64,000 bases of DNA from an uncultured Prevotellaceae bacterium (GCA_902771785.1 CACXYH010000005.1:62001-126000); one strand, 5' to 3'; positions 1-9,222 are shown, counted from the stretch's first letter. Notes: a model not told the origin generated them from the sequence alone. Numbers and translations: made by a program.

Positions 1-783
1 CAGGACAACGCCCCAACGAGGAAACCGAACACCGGACTCGTGCAGAAATACATGGACGACCCTCACTATGACCTGGCTAACAGCTACGTTATTGGCGACC
101 GCGACACCGACGAGGCCTTTGCACACAACATTGGGTGCAAGGCGCTTTTTTGGGGAAAAGACGGCATGACATGGGACAAAATCGCCGAAATTGTCTTTGC
201 CGGAGAACGCACGGCCGAAGTGGTTCGGACTACGAAAGAAACGGACATTCGAGTGGCACTCTCACTGGACGGAACCGGCAAGTGCGACATTCATACTGGG
301 CTGGGATTCTTCGACCACATGCTGGAGCAAATTGGAAAGCATGGGGGAATTGACCTTACCGTTCACACCAAGGGCGACTTACACGTAGATGAGCACCACA
401 CCATCGAAGATACTGCATTGGCGCTGGGCGAATGTCTGCTCAAGGCATTGGGCTCCAAGCGTGGCATAGAGCGCTACGGCTATGCATTGCCCATGGACGA
501 CAGCTTCTGCACGGTGGCCCTCGACTTCGGCGGACGACCCTGGCTGGTTTGGGAAGCCGACTTCCAGCGATTCTACGTGGGCGATATGCCTACAGAGATG
601 TTTATGCACTTCTTCAAGAGCTTGAGCGACGCTGCCCGAATGAACCTTTTCATCAGGGCTGAAGGGAAGAACGAACACCATAAAATCGAATGCATCTTCA
701 AGGGCTTTGCACGTTCGCTGAAGATGGCGGTAAGGCGCGACATTTACCACTATGAGCTTCCTTCGACGAAGGGTACATTATAA
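1..783 (+). CDS. hisB: HisB, histidinol-phosphatase / imidazoleglycerol-phosphate dehydratase, 3' part
   Basis: Bifunctional histidine-biosynthesis enzyme; the reading frame is already open at base 1, so the N-terminal part of the phosphatase domain lies outside the window. Visible residues 1-60 are the end of the HAD-type phosphatase ([12 protein letters not shown], then GDRDTDEAF, the acidic HAD motif). From about residue 70 the dehydratase domain follows: [14 protein letters not shown], the metal-binding [19 protein letters not shown] and EHHKIE near the end. The 260 visible residues end normally at TAA. The segment before RKP reads NAPT where E. coli-type HisB phosphatases have two zinc-binding cysteines (CxCRKP). 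A 146-bp gap with a promoter for rpsA follows, so hisB is probably the last gene of a his operon. Confidence 0.95.
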   Translation, partial: QDNAPTRKPNTGLVQKYMDDPHYDLANSYVIGDRDTDEAFAHNIGCKALFWGKDGMTWDKIAEIVFAGERTAEVVRTTKETDIRVALSLDGTGKCDIHTGLGFFDHMLEQIGKHGGIDLTVHTKGDLHVDEHHTIEDTALALGECLLKALGSKRGIERYGYALPMDDSFCTVALDFGGRPWLVWEADFQRFYVGDMPTEMFMHFFKSLSDAARMNLFIRAEGKNEHHKIECIFKGFARSLKMAVRRDIYHYELPSTKGTL

Positions 784-843
784 ATAATGTTAAAGATAAT
801 AGGAAAACGGTTGATTGTCAGTCGGAAACTCTCTTTTTTTTAG

Positions 844-852
844 TAACTTTGC
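844..852 (+). promoter_or_regulatory. Promoter -7 box of rpsA
   Basis: TAACTTTGC matches the Bacteroidota -7 consensus TAnnTTTG(C). No good TTTG lies at the expected 19-21 bp upstream. It implies a leader of about 70 nt before the rpsA start at 930. Confidence 0.6.
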
Positions 853-929
853 ACCCGCTTTTCAAAAAAGCATCATAATTCACATAAAGTCTAACTTTAT
901 TAATTACAAACAAACAACTTTTAATTAAC

Positions 930-2714
930 ATGTCAGAATTAACAAAGAACGTGAAGCCGCTCGACGATTTCAATTGGGACGAGTTCGAGAAAGGCACCAC
1001 AGCGAACGTCAGCAAGGAAGAACTTGACAAGGCGTACGATGAAACCCTGAACAAGGTCAGCGAGCATCAGGTCGTTGACGGTACCGTTATTTCGGTAGAC
1101 AAGAAAGAGGTAGTCGTCAACATCGGCTACAAGAGCGATGGTATTATCCCCGCTTCTGAATTCCGCTACAACCCCGAACTGAAAGCCGGTGACGTGGTGG
1201 AGGTTTATGTGGAGAGCGCCGAAGACAAAAAAGGACAGCTCATCCTCTCGCACAAGAAAGCACGCATGTCGAAGTCGTGGGACCGCGTCAACGAGGCCCT
1301 CGAGTCGCAGGCTGTTATCCAGGGCTACATCAAGTGCCGCACCAAGGGCGGTATGATTGTCGATGTATTTGGTATCGAGGCTTTCCTGCCCGGTTCGCAA
1401 ATCGACGTTCACCCCATACGCGACTACGACCAGTTCGTAGGCAAGACCATGGAGTTCAAGGTTGTGAAAATCAATCAGGAGTTCCGCAACGTGGTCGTTT
1501 CTCATAAGGCCCTCATCGAGCAGGAACTCGAGGCTCAGAAGCAGGAGATTATCTCGAAGCTGGAGAAGGGACAGATCCTCGAAGGTACGGTCAAGAACAT
1601 CACAAGCTACGGCGTGTTCGTAGACCTTGGCGGTGTAGACGGACTCATCCACATCACAGACCTCTCTTGGGGACGCGTCGACGATCCGAAGAAGGTTGTC
1701 GAGCTCGACCAGAAGATCAATGTCGTTATCCTTGACTTCGACGAAGAGAAGAAGCGCATTGCACTCGGCCTGAAGCAGCTCACTCCGCATCCTTGGGATG
1801 CTTTGAGCGCTGATCTGAAGGTGGGCGATCATGTCACCGGTAAGGTTGTCGTCATTGCCGACTACGGTGCATTCGTTGAAATTCAGCCGGGCGTTGAGGG
1901 ACTGATTCACGTCAGCGAGATGTCGTGGAGCCAGCACCTGCGTTCTGCTCAGGAGTTCCTGAAGGTAGGCGACGAGGTTGAAGCTGTCATCCTGACTCTC
2001 GACCGCGACGAGCGCAAGATGTCGCTGGGCATCAAGCAGCTGAAGGAAGATCCATGGGAGACGATCGAAGTGAAGTATCCTGTCGGCTCGAAGCACACTG
2101 CTAAGGTTCGCAACTTCACCAACTTCGGTGTGTTCGTGGAACTTGAGGAAGGTGTTGACGGTCTGATTCACATCAGCGACCTCAGCTGGACGAAGAAGGT
2201 GAAGCATCCTTCAGAGTTTACTCAGGTTGGTGCCGAAATCGACGTTGTCGTACTTGACATCGATAAGGAAAACCGTCGTCTGTCGCTCGGCCACAAGCAG
2301 CTCGAGGATAATCCTTGGGATGTGTTCGAAGGCCAGTACACCGTTGGCTCTATCCACACTGGTAAGATTACGGAGATGCTCGAGAAGGGCGCCGTGGTTC
2401 AGCTCGCTGAGAACGTGGAAGGCTTCGCTACGCCTAAGCACCTCGTCAAGGAGGATGGCACGCAGGCTCAGCAGGGTGAGGAACTGCCCTTCAAGGTGAT
2501 TGAGTTCAACAAGGACTCTAAGCGCATCATCCTCTCTCATAGCCGCACCTTTGAGGATGCACAGCGTGAGGAGAAGAAGGCTGCCCGTGCAGCTAAGGCT
2601 CCACGTGCCAAGAAGGATGAGACTCCGAAGATTGAGAATGTTGCTGCAAGCACCACACTCGGTGACCTCGACGTGCTGGCTCAGCTGAAGGCTCAGATGG
2701 AGAAGGGCGAATAA
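930..2714 (+). CDS. rpsA: 30S ribosomal protein S1
   Basis: S1 binds mRNA on the small ribosomal subunit. The 594 residues contain a series of S1/OB-fold repeats; the later ones are easy to see from the recurring pattern YGVFVDLGG-VDGLIHITDLSW, YGAFVEIQPGVEGLIHVSEMSW and FGVFVELEEGVDGLIHISDLSW, each followed by a K-R-x-x-LGxKQL signature. The length fits the six-domain Bacteroidota form. The C-terminal tail is rich in Lys, Ala and Glu. The ATG at 930 follows an AT-rich leader with no Shine-Dalgarno sequence, as is usual in this phylum. The gene is monocistronic, with its own promoter and a strong terminator. A long antisense open frame across it is a codon-bias shadow. Confidence 0.97.
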   Translation: MSELTKNVKPLDDFNWDEFEKGTTANVSKEELDKAYDETLNKVSEHQVVDGTVISVDKKEVVVNIGYKSDGIIPASEFRYNPELKAGDVVEVYVESAEDKKGQLILSHKKARMSKSWDRVNEALESQAVIQGYIKCRTKGGMIVDVFGIEAFLPGSQIDVHPIRDYDQFVGKTMEFKVVKINQEFRNVVVSHKALIEQELEAQKQEIISKLEKGQILEGTVKNITSYGVFVDLGGVDGLIHITDLSWGRVDDPKKVVELDQKINVVILDFDEEKKRIALGLKQLTPHPWDALSADLKVGDHVTGKVVVIADYGAFVEIQPGVEGLIHVSEMSWSQHLRSAQEFLKVGDEVEAVILTLDRDERKMSLGIKQLKEDPWETIEVKYPVGSKHTAKVRNFTNFGVFVELEEGVDGLIHISDLSWTKKVKHPSEFTQVGAEIDVVVLDIDKENRRLSLGHKQLEDNPWDVFEGQYTVGSIHTGKITEMLEKGAVVQLAENVEGFATPKHLVKEDGTQAQQGEELPFKVIEFNKDSKRIILSHSRTFEDAQREEKKAARAAKAPRAKKDETPKIENVAASTTLGDLDVLAQLKAQMEKGE

Positions 2715-2744
2715 TAAAGCCTTTCGCAAATCTTGATAAATAAT

Positions 2745-2785
2745 GAGGGCTGCGTCTCGTAAAGAGAGCGCAGCCCTTTTTAGTG
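2745..2785 (+). terminator. Intrinsic terminator of rpsA
   Basis: GAGGGCTGCG pairs with CGCAGCCCT across a short CTC-GTAAA-GAG inner stem, followed by TTTTTA. It is a classic GC-rich hairpin with a T tract 30 bp after the rpsA stop. Confidence 0.85.
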
Positions 2786-2796
2786 TCTTATCGTTA

Positions 2797-2838
2797 TGGG
2801 GAGAGTTTCTACTGCACGGGGGAGTGCTTCTACTGTAA
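2797..2838. repeat. Two-copy 21-bp tandem repeat
   Basis: GGGGAGAGTTTCTACTG and GGGGAGTGCTTCTACTG lie 21 bp apart (GGGGA at 2798 and 2819; TTCTACTG at 2807 and 2828), between the rpsA terminator and the end of the convergent gene. It may be a minimal case of the 22-bp arrays elsewhere in the window. Confidence 0.5.
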
Positions 2839-3633
2839 CTCGAAAACTCCTGTGGGCACAGTACGCTTCAGCACTTCAAGCTCGAAGTCCTTGCCTGCTA
2901 CGATGCCGTAGGAACGCAGCACGCTTTCTACCGTCTTGCGTGCCAATTCGGGGTGGTTGTTCTCTTCGGAGAGGTGGCAGAGCCATACGTGGCGAAGATG
3001 CTCGCTCATGTGCTGGGCTATAGCCTCACCGCAGTTGGTGTTGCTCAGGTGGCCTGTGTTGCTCATAATGCGTGTCTTCAGGTGCTGAGGGTAGGGGCCT
3101 CCCTGCAGCATCTCCACATCGTGGTTGGCTTCGATCACCAGATAGTCAGCCTGTCCGATGTGTTCAGCCATCTCGTCGGTGACGTAGCCGGCATCGGTTA
3201 TAATAACGAAGGTGATGCCTTCGGCTACGATCTGATAACCTACGTTGTCGCTGCTGTCATGAGGTACGTTGAAAGGGGTTACGGTGAAGTCGCCTATCTG
3301 TCTGGTTTCGCCTGGCGTGATGACGACGCGCTTCTCGGCACTAACTTTCCGCTGCACGCAGTAGTTGCGGTCGATGCCCTTATGCACACTGTCGGTAGCA
3401 TAGACCGGCAAATGGTATTCATAGCTCAGACTGCCCACCGACTTGATGTGATCGGCATGGTCGTGGGTGATGAGAATATGGTGCACTTTGGCCAGGCTAA
3501 GTCCGTATTCCTTGAAATACTTCTTTAAGGTTCTGATGCCTACACCGAGGTCTATGAGTAACCCGTCGGTATCGGTATATAGATAGTAGCAATTGCCGCT
3601 GCTTCCGCTTCCAAATGAGATAAATTTCAGCAT
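2830..3633 (-). CDS. MBL-fold metallohydrolase (YycJ/WalJ type)
   Basis: A 267-residue metallo-beta-lactamase-fold protein. The metal site THDHADH sits at about residues 55-61 and further ligands at NVPHDS and ITDAGY; the N-terminus LKFISFGSGSSGNCYYL is typical of the YycJ/WalJ family of putative DNA exonucleases (5'-exonuclease activity is reported for some members). The C-terminal GHLSNTNCGEAI and WLCHLSEENNHPELA carry more ligands. It is cytoplasmic, with no signal peptide. It is convergent with rpsA and divergent from the lipoprotein at 3720; a TAATTTTGC box at 3652-3660 is its likely promoter. The fold is certain; the biological substrate is inferred from the family. Confidence 0.9.
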   Translation of the reverse strand: MLKFISFGSGSSGNCYYLYTDTDGLLIDLGVGIRTLKKYFKEYGLSLAKVHHILITHDHADHIKSVGSLSYEYHLPVYATDSVHKGIDRNYCVQRKVSAEKRVVITPGETRQIGDFTVTPFNVPHDSSDNVGYQIVAEGITFVIITDAGYVTDEMAEHIGQADYLVIEANHDVEMLQGGPYPQHLKTRIMSNTGHLSNTNCGEAIAQHMSEHLRHVWLCHLSEENNHPELARKTVESVLRSYGIVAGKDFELEVLKRTVPTGVFELQ

Positions 3634-3651
3634 GTTTCGTTTATTTTATCT

Positions 3652-3660
3652 GCAAAATTA
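3652..3660 (-). promoter_or_regulatory. Promoter -7 box of the MBL-fold gene
   Basis: The minus strand reads TAATTTTGC, a match to TAnnTTTG, 19 bp ahead of the ATG at 3633. The -33 region is weak. It lies back-to-back with the box at 3683-3691 for the divergent lipoprotein. Confidence 0.55.
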
Positions 3661-3682
3661 CTAAATAATTGAATAATATTTG

Positions 3683-3691
3683 TATCTTTGC
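3683..3691 (+). promoter_or_regulatory. Promoter -7 box of the 3720 lipoprotein gene
   Basis: TATCTTTGC matches TAnnTTTG, 28 bp before the ATG. The two divergent -7 boxes are only 22 bp apart, so the two promoters share DNA and may compete. Confidence 0.55.
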
Positions 3692-3719
3692 TGAATATTT
3701 TAAAAAGATTATATTTTAG

Positions 3720-4091
3720 ATGAAGAAGTTTGCAGTCATCATGCTGGGGCTTATGTTGGCCACCGGGTGCGAGGAGAACACGGTTCAGTTGCCCGAAGAT
3801 GTGGCTATTGCCTTTGTCGAGGCTTACTATCGCTACGATTTCAGGCAAGCCGAACAGTTGGCTACTGCCGAGGGACGTCGTATATTGGTGTTTAGGGCCT
3901 CGAACACGACACAGGAAGAACTTGACGCTTTTAATGCACAAGAAGAAAGCGTCAAGGCAGAGAATACTGGCGTGACGCTTATAAACGACTCGACAACGAG
4001 CGTCAGGCTTCACATGAGCAATGGCGACGACTGTCGGGTGACGGTGGTAGACTGCAACGGTCAATGGTTGGTTAAGGCCATATCTTTTTGA
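3720..4091 (+). CDS. Small lipoprotein, DUF4878/NTF2-like
   Basis: A 123-residue secreted lipoprotein. A short signal peptide ([15 protein letters not shown]) ends at a lipobox Cys at residue 17. The mature part begins with acidic residues (EEN), then [21 protein letters not shown], a pattern seen in DUF4878/NTF2-like domains where a helix pair packs on a curved sheet; the closing beta strands ([21 protein letters not shown]) fit. No catalytic residues are recognisable. Its last 20 bases overlap the last 20 of the convergent pyrF. It probably faces the periplasm or cell surface; its role is unknown. Confidence 0.75.
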   Translation: MKKFAVIMLGLMLATGCEENTVQLPEDVAIAFVEAYYRYDFRQAEQLATAEGRRILVFRASNTTQEELDAFNAQEESVKAENTGVTLINDSTTSVRLHMSNGDDCRVTVVDCNGQWLVKAISF

Positions 4092-4935
4092 GTTCGTCAG
4101 ACATCTGCTGCTGGAGCTCACGGGCTTTGCTGGCAGCCACTTGGGCAAAGTCTTCTCCATTGGAAGCATAGATGATGCCACGAGAGGAATTGACGAGCAG
4201 GCCACAGTCGCTGTTCATTCCATACTCGCACACTTCCTGCAGGCTTCCTCCCTGGGCTCCTACGCCGGGAACAAGTAGGAAGTGGTGGGGCACTATCTCA
4301 CGAACCGTCTGGAACATCTTGCCTTGCGTGGCGCCCACAACGTACATCATGTTCTCGTCCGTGCCCCATTGCTGGGAGGTCTTGAGCACCTTTTCAAAGA
4401 GTCGCTCGCCCTTGAAGTTCCCAGGCCCCCAGCGGCCAACGAGGGGAGTATGAAGGGGTGTCAACTGGAAATCTTGCGACCCTTTGTTGGAGGTTAGTGC
4501 AAGCAGGATGACCCATTTGCCTTCATAGCCGAGGAAAGGAGTAACGGAGTCCTCGCCCATGTAGGGTGCGACGGTCAGCGAGTCGACGTCGTATTCCTCG
4601 AAGAAAGTGCGGGCATACATAGCTGATGTATTGCCAATGTCGCCGCGTTTAGCGTCGGCAATGATGAAGTGCTTGGGATAGTTCTCCTTCAAATACTTGA
4701 TGGTCTTCTCGAACGCGATTAGGCCTTTTATGCCGAAGGCCTCGTAGAAAGCGAGGTTGGGCTTGTAGCTGACGCAATAAGGGGCGGTTGCATCTATGAT
4801 AGCACGGTTGAAGGCGAAAATAGGGTCGTCCTCCTTCAACAGATGTTGTGGGATCTTCTTCAGGTCGGTATCGAGACCTACACAGAGAAACGTTCGCTTC
4901 TCGTGGATTTGTTCTATGAGCTCTTGTCTGTTCAT
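4072..4935 (-). CDS. pyrF: Orotidine 5'-phosphate decarboxylase
   Basis: Converts OMP to UMP, the last step of pyrimidine synthesis. The 287 residues fit the longer PyrF group (TIGR02127 type). Seen are FLCVGLDTD near the N-terminus, the catalytic Asp/Lys motif [13 protein letters not shown] at about residues 91-103, and [11 protein letters not shown] in the phosphate-binding region. It is the last gene of the minus-strand run from phoH; 43 bp separate it from prfA. Its 3' end overlaps the convergent lipoprotein gene by 20 bp and no terminator hairpin is visible. Confidence 0.96.
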   Translation of the reverse strand: MNRQELIEQIHEKRTFLCVGLDTDLKKIPQHLLKEDDPIFAFNRAIIDATAPYCVSYKPNLAFYEAFGIKGLIAFEKTIKYLKENYPKHFIIADAKRGDIGNTSAMYARTFFEEYDVDSLTVAPYMGEDSVTPFLGYEGKWVILLALTSNKGSQDFQLTPLHTPLVGRWGPGNFKGERLFEKVLKTSQQWGTDENMMYVVGATQGKMFQTVREIVPHHFLLVPGVGAQGGSLQEVCEYGMNSDCGLLVNSSRGIIYASNGEDFAQVAASKARELQQQMSDELKKIWP

Positions 4936-4978
4936 GATTCTTTTATTGGTTGTGACTCAGTCGCAACATTGGGTGATG

Positions 4979-6094
4979 CTATAACTCTGTTTCTTTCATG
5001 CGTTCGGCATTCTCGGCCACAGTGAGGGCGTCAATCATTGCCTGAATGTCGCCACCGAGAAAGCCCTGCAGGTCGTGGGTGGTGTAGCCGATGCGGTGGT
5101 CGGTCACTCGGCCCTGCGGAAAGTTGTAGGTACGGATTTTGGCCGAACGGTCGCCTGTGGATACAAGCGTTTTGCGGCGTGATGCAATATCGTCCATGTA
5201 CTTCTGGTGCTCCTTGTCGTATATAAAGGTATAGAGTCGGCTTAGTGCGCGCTCCTTGTTCTTGGGCTGGTCGCGGGTCTCGGTACACTCAATGAGGATT
5301 TCCTCAGTCTCACCGGTATTGGGGTTCTTCCACATATAGCGCAGACGCACGCCAGACTCAACCTTGTTCACGTTCTGACCACCGGCACCGGAGCTTCGGA
5401 AGGTGTCCCACTTGATTTCGCCTTCGTTGATGTGCACCTCGAACTTGTCGGCCTCGGGCAATACGGCAACGGTAGCTGCTGAAGTGTGCATACGGCCCTG
5501 TGTCTCGGTAGCAGGCACACGCTGAACACGATGAACGCCTGACTCATACTTCAACGTACCATAGACGTCGGCACCCGATACGGCAAAGTCAATTTCCTTA
5601 TAGCCTCCAACGGCACCTTCAGACACGCTGGTGATGGAGAGCTGCCAACCTTTTGAGTCGCAGAAGCTCTTGTACATCTTGAAAAGGTCGCCTGCGAAGA
5701 GACAAGCCTCGTCGCCACCTGTTCCGGCACGAATCTCCATCTGAACGTTCTTTGCGTCCTCAGGGTCTTTCGGGATGAGTGCTATTTTTATCTCCTCTTC
5801 GAGCTTCGGTTGTAGTTCCTCGTTCGTGGCCAGCTCTTCGCGGGCCATCTCTTTCATCTCGGGGTCGTCTTCGTTTGCCAGGATGTCTTTGGCCTCCTTG
5901 ATACTGTTCAAGCAGGCTATGTAGCGCTTTCGGGCGTCCATGATGTCGCCCAGGTCCTTGTATTCCTTTGTCAGCTTCACAAAGCGTTGCTGGTCGCTGA
6001 TGACGGCGGGGTCGGTTATCAGCGTCGACACTTCCTCGAAGCGGCTTTCCAGTCCGTCGAGCTTCTGAAGTATGCTGTTGGTAGTTTCTGCCAT
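4979..6094 (-). CDS. prfA: Peptide chain release factor 1
   Basis: Class I release factor recognising UAA and UAG. The 371-residue protein has the PAT tripeptide anticodon (VPATETQGR) and the GGQ motif in SGAGGQNVNKVES that triggers peptidyl-tRNA hydrolysis. The N-terminal helical domain and the C-terminal DLQGFLGGDI are as in RF1. PAT rather than SPF excludes RF2. It lies 17 bp after purM and 43 bp before pyrF, so it is probably co-transcribed with both. Confidence 0.97.
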   Translation of the reverse strand: MAETTNSILQKLDGLESRFEEVSTLITDPAVISDQQRFVKLTKEYKDLGDIMDARKRYIACLNSIKEAKDILANEDDPEMKEMAREELATNEELQPKLEEEIKIALIPKDPEDAKNVQMEIRAGTGGDEACLFAGDLFKMYKSFCDSKGWQLSITSVSEGAVGGYKEIDFAVSGADVYGTLKYESGVHRVQRVPATETQGRMHTSAATVAVLPEADKFEVHINEGEIKWDTFRSSGAGGQNVNKVESGVRLRYMWKNPNTGETEEILIECTETRDQPKNKERALSRLYTFIYDKEHQKYMDDIASRRKTLVSTGDRSAKIRTYNFPQGRVTDHRIGYTTHDLQGFLGGDIQAMIDALTVAENAERMKETEL

Positions 6095-6111
6095 ATAAAT
6101 TCTGTTTCTTT

Positions 6112-7278
6112 CTATTCGTAGTTGAATGTTCCAAATTCACTTTGGATGGTGAGACTGCGCGCTCCTTCTTCGATGTGGCCAACCACTTGGGCATCGATGT
6201 TGAAAGACTTTGACAAAGAAATGACCTGTTCGGCTACTTCTGGACGCACGTAGATTTCCATACGGTGACCCATGTTGAACACCTGGTACATTTCTTTCCA
6301 GTTGGTGCCGGAGCACTCGTGAATGGCGTGGAACAATGGAGGTACAGGGAACATGTTGTCCTTCACAACGCGGCAGTTGTCGCCTACGAAGTGAAGCACC
6401 TTGGTCTGAGCGCCGCCTGTGCAGTGAACCATACCGTGAATTTCTGGTCGCAGCTCGTCAAGCAGGCGCTTGATGACGGGAGCGTAGGTGCGGGTGGGAG
6501 AGAGCACCAGCTGTCCGGCGTCTATGGGCGAGCCTTCGACGGCATCTGTAAGGCGGTACTTGCCGCTATATACAAGTTCATTGGGAACAGCGTGGTCGTA
6601 GCTCTCAGGGAATTTCTCAGCCAGATATTTGGCAAAGACGTCGTGACGGGCAGAGGTGAGACCGTTGCTGCCCATACCTCCGTTGTAGCGATGTTCATAG
6701 GTAGCCTGTCCTGTTGAAGAAAGACCTACAATCACGTCGCCAGGCCGGATGTTTGCATTGTCAATCACGTCGGCGCGACGCATACGGCAAGTAACGGTAG
6801 AGTCGACGATGATGGTGCGTACGAGATCGCCTACATCGGCAGTCTCACCGCCTGTGGGATAGATTCCAATTCCCATTTTACGCAGTTCGCCAAGCAACTC
6901 ATCGGTACCGTTGATAATAGCCGAAATTACTTCGCCCGGCACGAGCATCTTGTTGCGTCCGATGGTGCTGGAGACGAGGATATTGTCAACAGCTCCCACG
7001 CAGAGCAGGTCATCGGTGTTCATGACGATCGCATCTTGCGCAATACCCTTCCAGACAGATAGGTCGCCCGTCTCTTTCCAGTACATATAGGCGAGGCTCG
7101 ACTTCGTTCCGGCTCCGTCGGCGTGCATGATGTTACAATACTCGGGATCACCTCCCAGCACGTCGGGGATGATTTTGCAGAACGCCTGCGGGAATAATCC
7201 CTTGTCTATATTCTTGATGGCATTGTGTACGTCTTCCTTAGCGGCACTCACGCCGCGCATCATATAGCGATTGTCCAT
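6112..7278 (-). CDS. purM: Phosphoribosylformylglycinamidine cyclo-ligase (AIR synthetase)
   Basis: Makes aminoimidazole ribotide from FGAM and ATP in purine synthesis. The 388-residue protein shows the PurM ATP-binding start (HADGAGTKSSLAYMYW), MNTDDLLCVGA, PTGGETADVGD and CTGGAQTKVLHF. It is longer than E. coli PurM (about 345) and belongs to the diverged Bacteroidota group annotated as AIR synthase-related, so the role is strong but rests on family. Only 3 bp separate it from lemA upstream. purC lies further up the same run. Confidence 0.88.
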   Translation of the reverse strand: MDNRYMMRGVSAAKEDVHNAIKNIDKGLFPQAFCKIIPDVLGGDPEYCNIMHADGAGTKSSLAYMYWKETGDLSVWKGIAQDAIVMNTDDLLCVGAVDNILVSSTIGRNKMLVPGEVISAIINGTDELLGELRKMGIGIYPTGGETADVGDLVRTIIVDSTVTCRMRRADVIDNANIRPGDVIVGLSSTGQATYEHRYNGGMGSNGLTSARHDVFAKYLAEKFPESYDHAVPNELVYSGKYRLTDAVEGSPIDAGQLVLSPTRTYAPVIKRLLDELRPEIHGMVHCTGGAQTKVLHFVGDNCRVVKDNMFPVPPLFHAIHECSGTNWKEMYQVFNMGHRMEIYVRPEVAEQVISLSKSFNIDAQVVGHIEEGARSLTIQSEFGTFNYE

Positions 7279-7281
7279 AGC

Positions 7282-7872
7282 TTAGAATTTTACTTGCGGT
7301 GCTTTCTCGGCTCCGGCCTCAGCCTCGAACTTCGACATCTTGTCAAATCCGAACATGCCTGCCAATAATGACTTGGGGAAGCGGCGGATGGTTACATTGT
7401 ATTCCTGAACGGCCGCGTTGAAGGTGTTGCGTGCTTCGTTGATGCGGTTCTCCGTTCCTTCAAGTTGCACTTGGAGCTCTTTGAAGTTCTCATTTGCCTT
7501 CAGGTCGGGATAGTTCTCTTGGATAGCAATAAGGCGTCCGAGTGCCGTTGAGAGTTCGCCTTGTGCCTGCTGGAACTCCTTCAGCTTTTCGGGAGTCATA
7601 TTCTCTGGGTCGATGTTGACGCTGGTAGCCTTTGAGCGGGCGTTGACCACCCCCTCGAGTGTCTCTTTCTCGTGAGCGGCATAGCCCTTGACCGTTTCCA
7701 CGAGGTTAGGGATGAGGTCGGCTCGACGCTGATAGGTTGACTGTACATTACTCCAGGCAGTAGTGGCTTTTTCCTGAACGGTAACCATTGAGTTGTAGGC
7801 ACCTGCTGCCCACATTCCGATAACGATGATTACAGCTACGATTGCGATAATCGTGATAAGTGATTTCTTCAT
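7282..7872 (-). CDS. lemA: LemA family protein
   Basis: A 196-residue membrane-anchored protein. One N-terminal transmembrane helix (about residues 5-26, ITIIAIVAVIIVIGMWAAG) is followed by the long LemA helical domain: VQEKATTAWSNVQSTYQRR, DLIPNLVETVKGYAAHE, RLIAIQENYPDLKANE and ARNTFNAAVQEYNVTIRRFP. The family's molecular function is not settled. It sits 30 bp downstream of the TPM-domain gene; LemA and TPM proteins are commonly paired, which suggests a shared envelope role. Confidence 0.93.
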   Translation of the reverse strand: MKKSLITIIAIVAVIIVIGMWAAGAYNSMVTVQEKATTAWSNVQSTYQRRADLIPNLVETVKGYAAHEKETLEGVVNARSKATSVNIDPENMTPEKLKEFQQAQGELSTALGRLIAIQENYPDLKANENFKELQVQLEGTENRINEARNTFNAAVQEYNVTIRRFPKSLLAGMFGFDKMSKFEAEAGAEKAPQVKF

Positions 7873-7902
7873 AACTTTACTATTTTAATAATTAAACTTC
7901 AA

Positions 7903-9222
7903 CTACCAGCTTGATGTGGCTCCACCGCCTCCGAAACTTCCGCCCCCAAAGCTGCCGCCTCCGAAACCGCCTCCGAAGCTTCCTCCGCCCCAAGACGAAC
8001 TGTGACCGCCGCCTCCGCCTCCGAAAGAGATGTAGGTCGTCGTATAGTGCGGCTGAACCATGAAGGGGTTAGGGGCGAAATTGCCTTTGCCTGACGCCCA
8101 ACCGTAACGTCGGCCGAGATACACGTAGAGGAGTGCCCAGCCAACGAACAGTAACAGATAGGCGGCTATGATGCCGAATGCAATGTCGCCCGAGTCGTTG
8201 TTTCTGAGCGAATAGATTTCGGGCATTTCCTTGTGTTGAAGGGTGGAGTAGAGCGCGTCTGCCAGATATATCATAGCACTATCAGGCATTTCGGCCTTCA
8301 TGCAGGGCACCACGTAGTCTTGTTGCAGACGGTAACATTCGGCGTCGGTCAGGTCGCCTTCGAGCGAGCGGCCTGGTGAGATGTTGATTTTGTGGTCGTC
8401 GTAAGCTACGACAATCATCAGTCCTCGGTCGTTACGTCCCACTCCGTAGCGGTTGCCCACGTCTTGTGCCATACGGAAGACGTCGGCATTCTCAACGCGG
8501 CGCACCACGATAGCTACGGTCTGAATATCGAACTCGTTCTCGATTTTCTTCAAGTAGCCGTCAACGTGTTGCTGCGCGTCCAAAGACAGCACGCCGTCGG
8601 GGTTCGACACATATCGTGTAGAGTCCTGCAGATAGGGTATCGGAATGTTTTCAGCATTCCAGAGGGTAGGCTCGCCTTCCTGGCTTTGCAAAGTAGGGGT
8701 GGGCGTTGATTTCTCATCCTCGCTAATGGCGGCCGAGATGGTATAGTTGCAAGCGAGGATGGCGATGAAGATGCCTATGCCTACGTACCACTTCCAGATG
8801 GTGCTGATGCGTGAGTGGCTGTCGTTGTTTTTCTCCCAGTTCAGGAAGTACTGCTCGCGTTCGCGTTCAAATGCTTTCTTGTTCTGGAAGTATTGGCTTT
8901 CGTATTCCTTTCTCAGCCTTGAAATCTCTGTTTTAGTCTTGCCTCTCTTTTCGTTCTTGAAGGCATCATAGAGCATCCAGGTGACGTCGTTATGCTTTTT
9001 GCAAATCTGCTTCAGTCCTGTCTGTCTGCTCTGGGTCAGTTGGCGTTGACCGCGATTGGCGGCCAAGTCAAGCAGCACACCGCCGGTGGTTACGGTAATC
9101 ATGCCCAACGCATACACGGTCAAGAGCCCTATGGCTGTGTCCATGTTTGCCGGAATCACCCACGAGCCGAGCCAGATGATTGCTGCCAGTAGGGCGACGG
9201 TTGTCACTTTGCTGCTATTCAT
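7903..9222 (-). CDS. TPM-domain membrane protein with Gly/Ser-rich tail
   Basis: A 439-residue protein. Residues 6-52 hold two hydrophobic helices, followed by a charged stretch (60-145), a third helix (WYVGIGIFIAILACNYTI), and then a TPM domain at about 195-330 (SNPDGVLSLDAQQHVDGYL, FDIQTVAIVVRRVEN, RNDRGLMIVVAYDDHK). A fourth helix lies at about 350-372. The last 40 residues are almost pure Gly/Ser/Phe. TPM domains are implicated in thylakoid photosystem II repair in plants and phosphatase-like roles elsewhere; the bacterial role is unclear. Such Gly-rich tails are common in this family. It is paired with lemA. Confidence 0.85.
   Translation of the reverse strand: MNSSKVTTVALLAAIIWLGSWVIPANMDTAIGLLTVYALGMITVTTGGVLLDLAANRGQRQLTQSRQTGLKQICKKHNDVTWMLYDAFKNEKRGKTKTEISRLRKEYESQYFQNKKAFEREREQYFLNWEKNNDSHSRISTIWKWYVGIGIFIAILACNYTISAAISEDEKSTPTPTLQSQEGEPTLWNAENIPIPYLQDSTRYVSNPDGVLSLDAQQHVDGYLKKIENEFDIQTVAIVVRRVENADVFRMAQDVGNRYGVGRNDRGLMIVVAYDDHKINISPGRSLEGDLTDAECYRLQQDYVVPCMKAEMPDSAMIYLADALYSTLQHKEMPEIYSLRNNDSGDIAFGIIAAYLLLFVGWALLYVYLGRRYGWASGKGNFAPNPFMVQPHYTTTYISFGGGGGGHSSSWGGGSFGGGFGGGSFGGGSFGGGGATSSW

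Noticed and set aside
939..2207. Long minus-strand open frame (422 codons) opposite rpsA
   Set aside because: It mirrors the codon pattern of rpsA, has no promoter, and its product is Leu/Val/Asp-rich without a recognisable domain.
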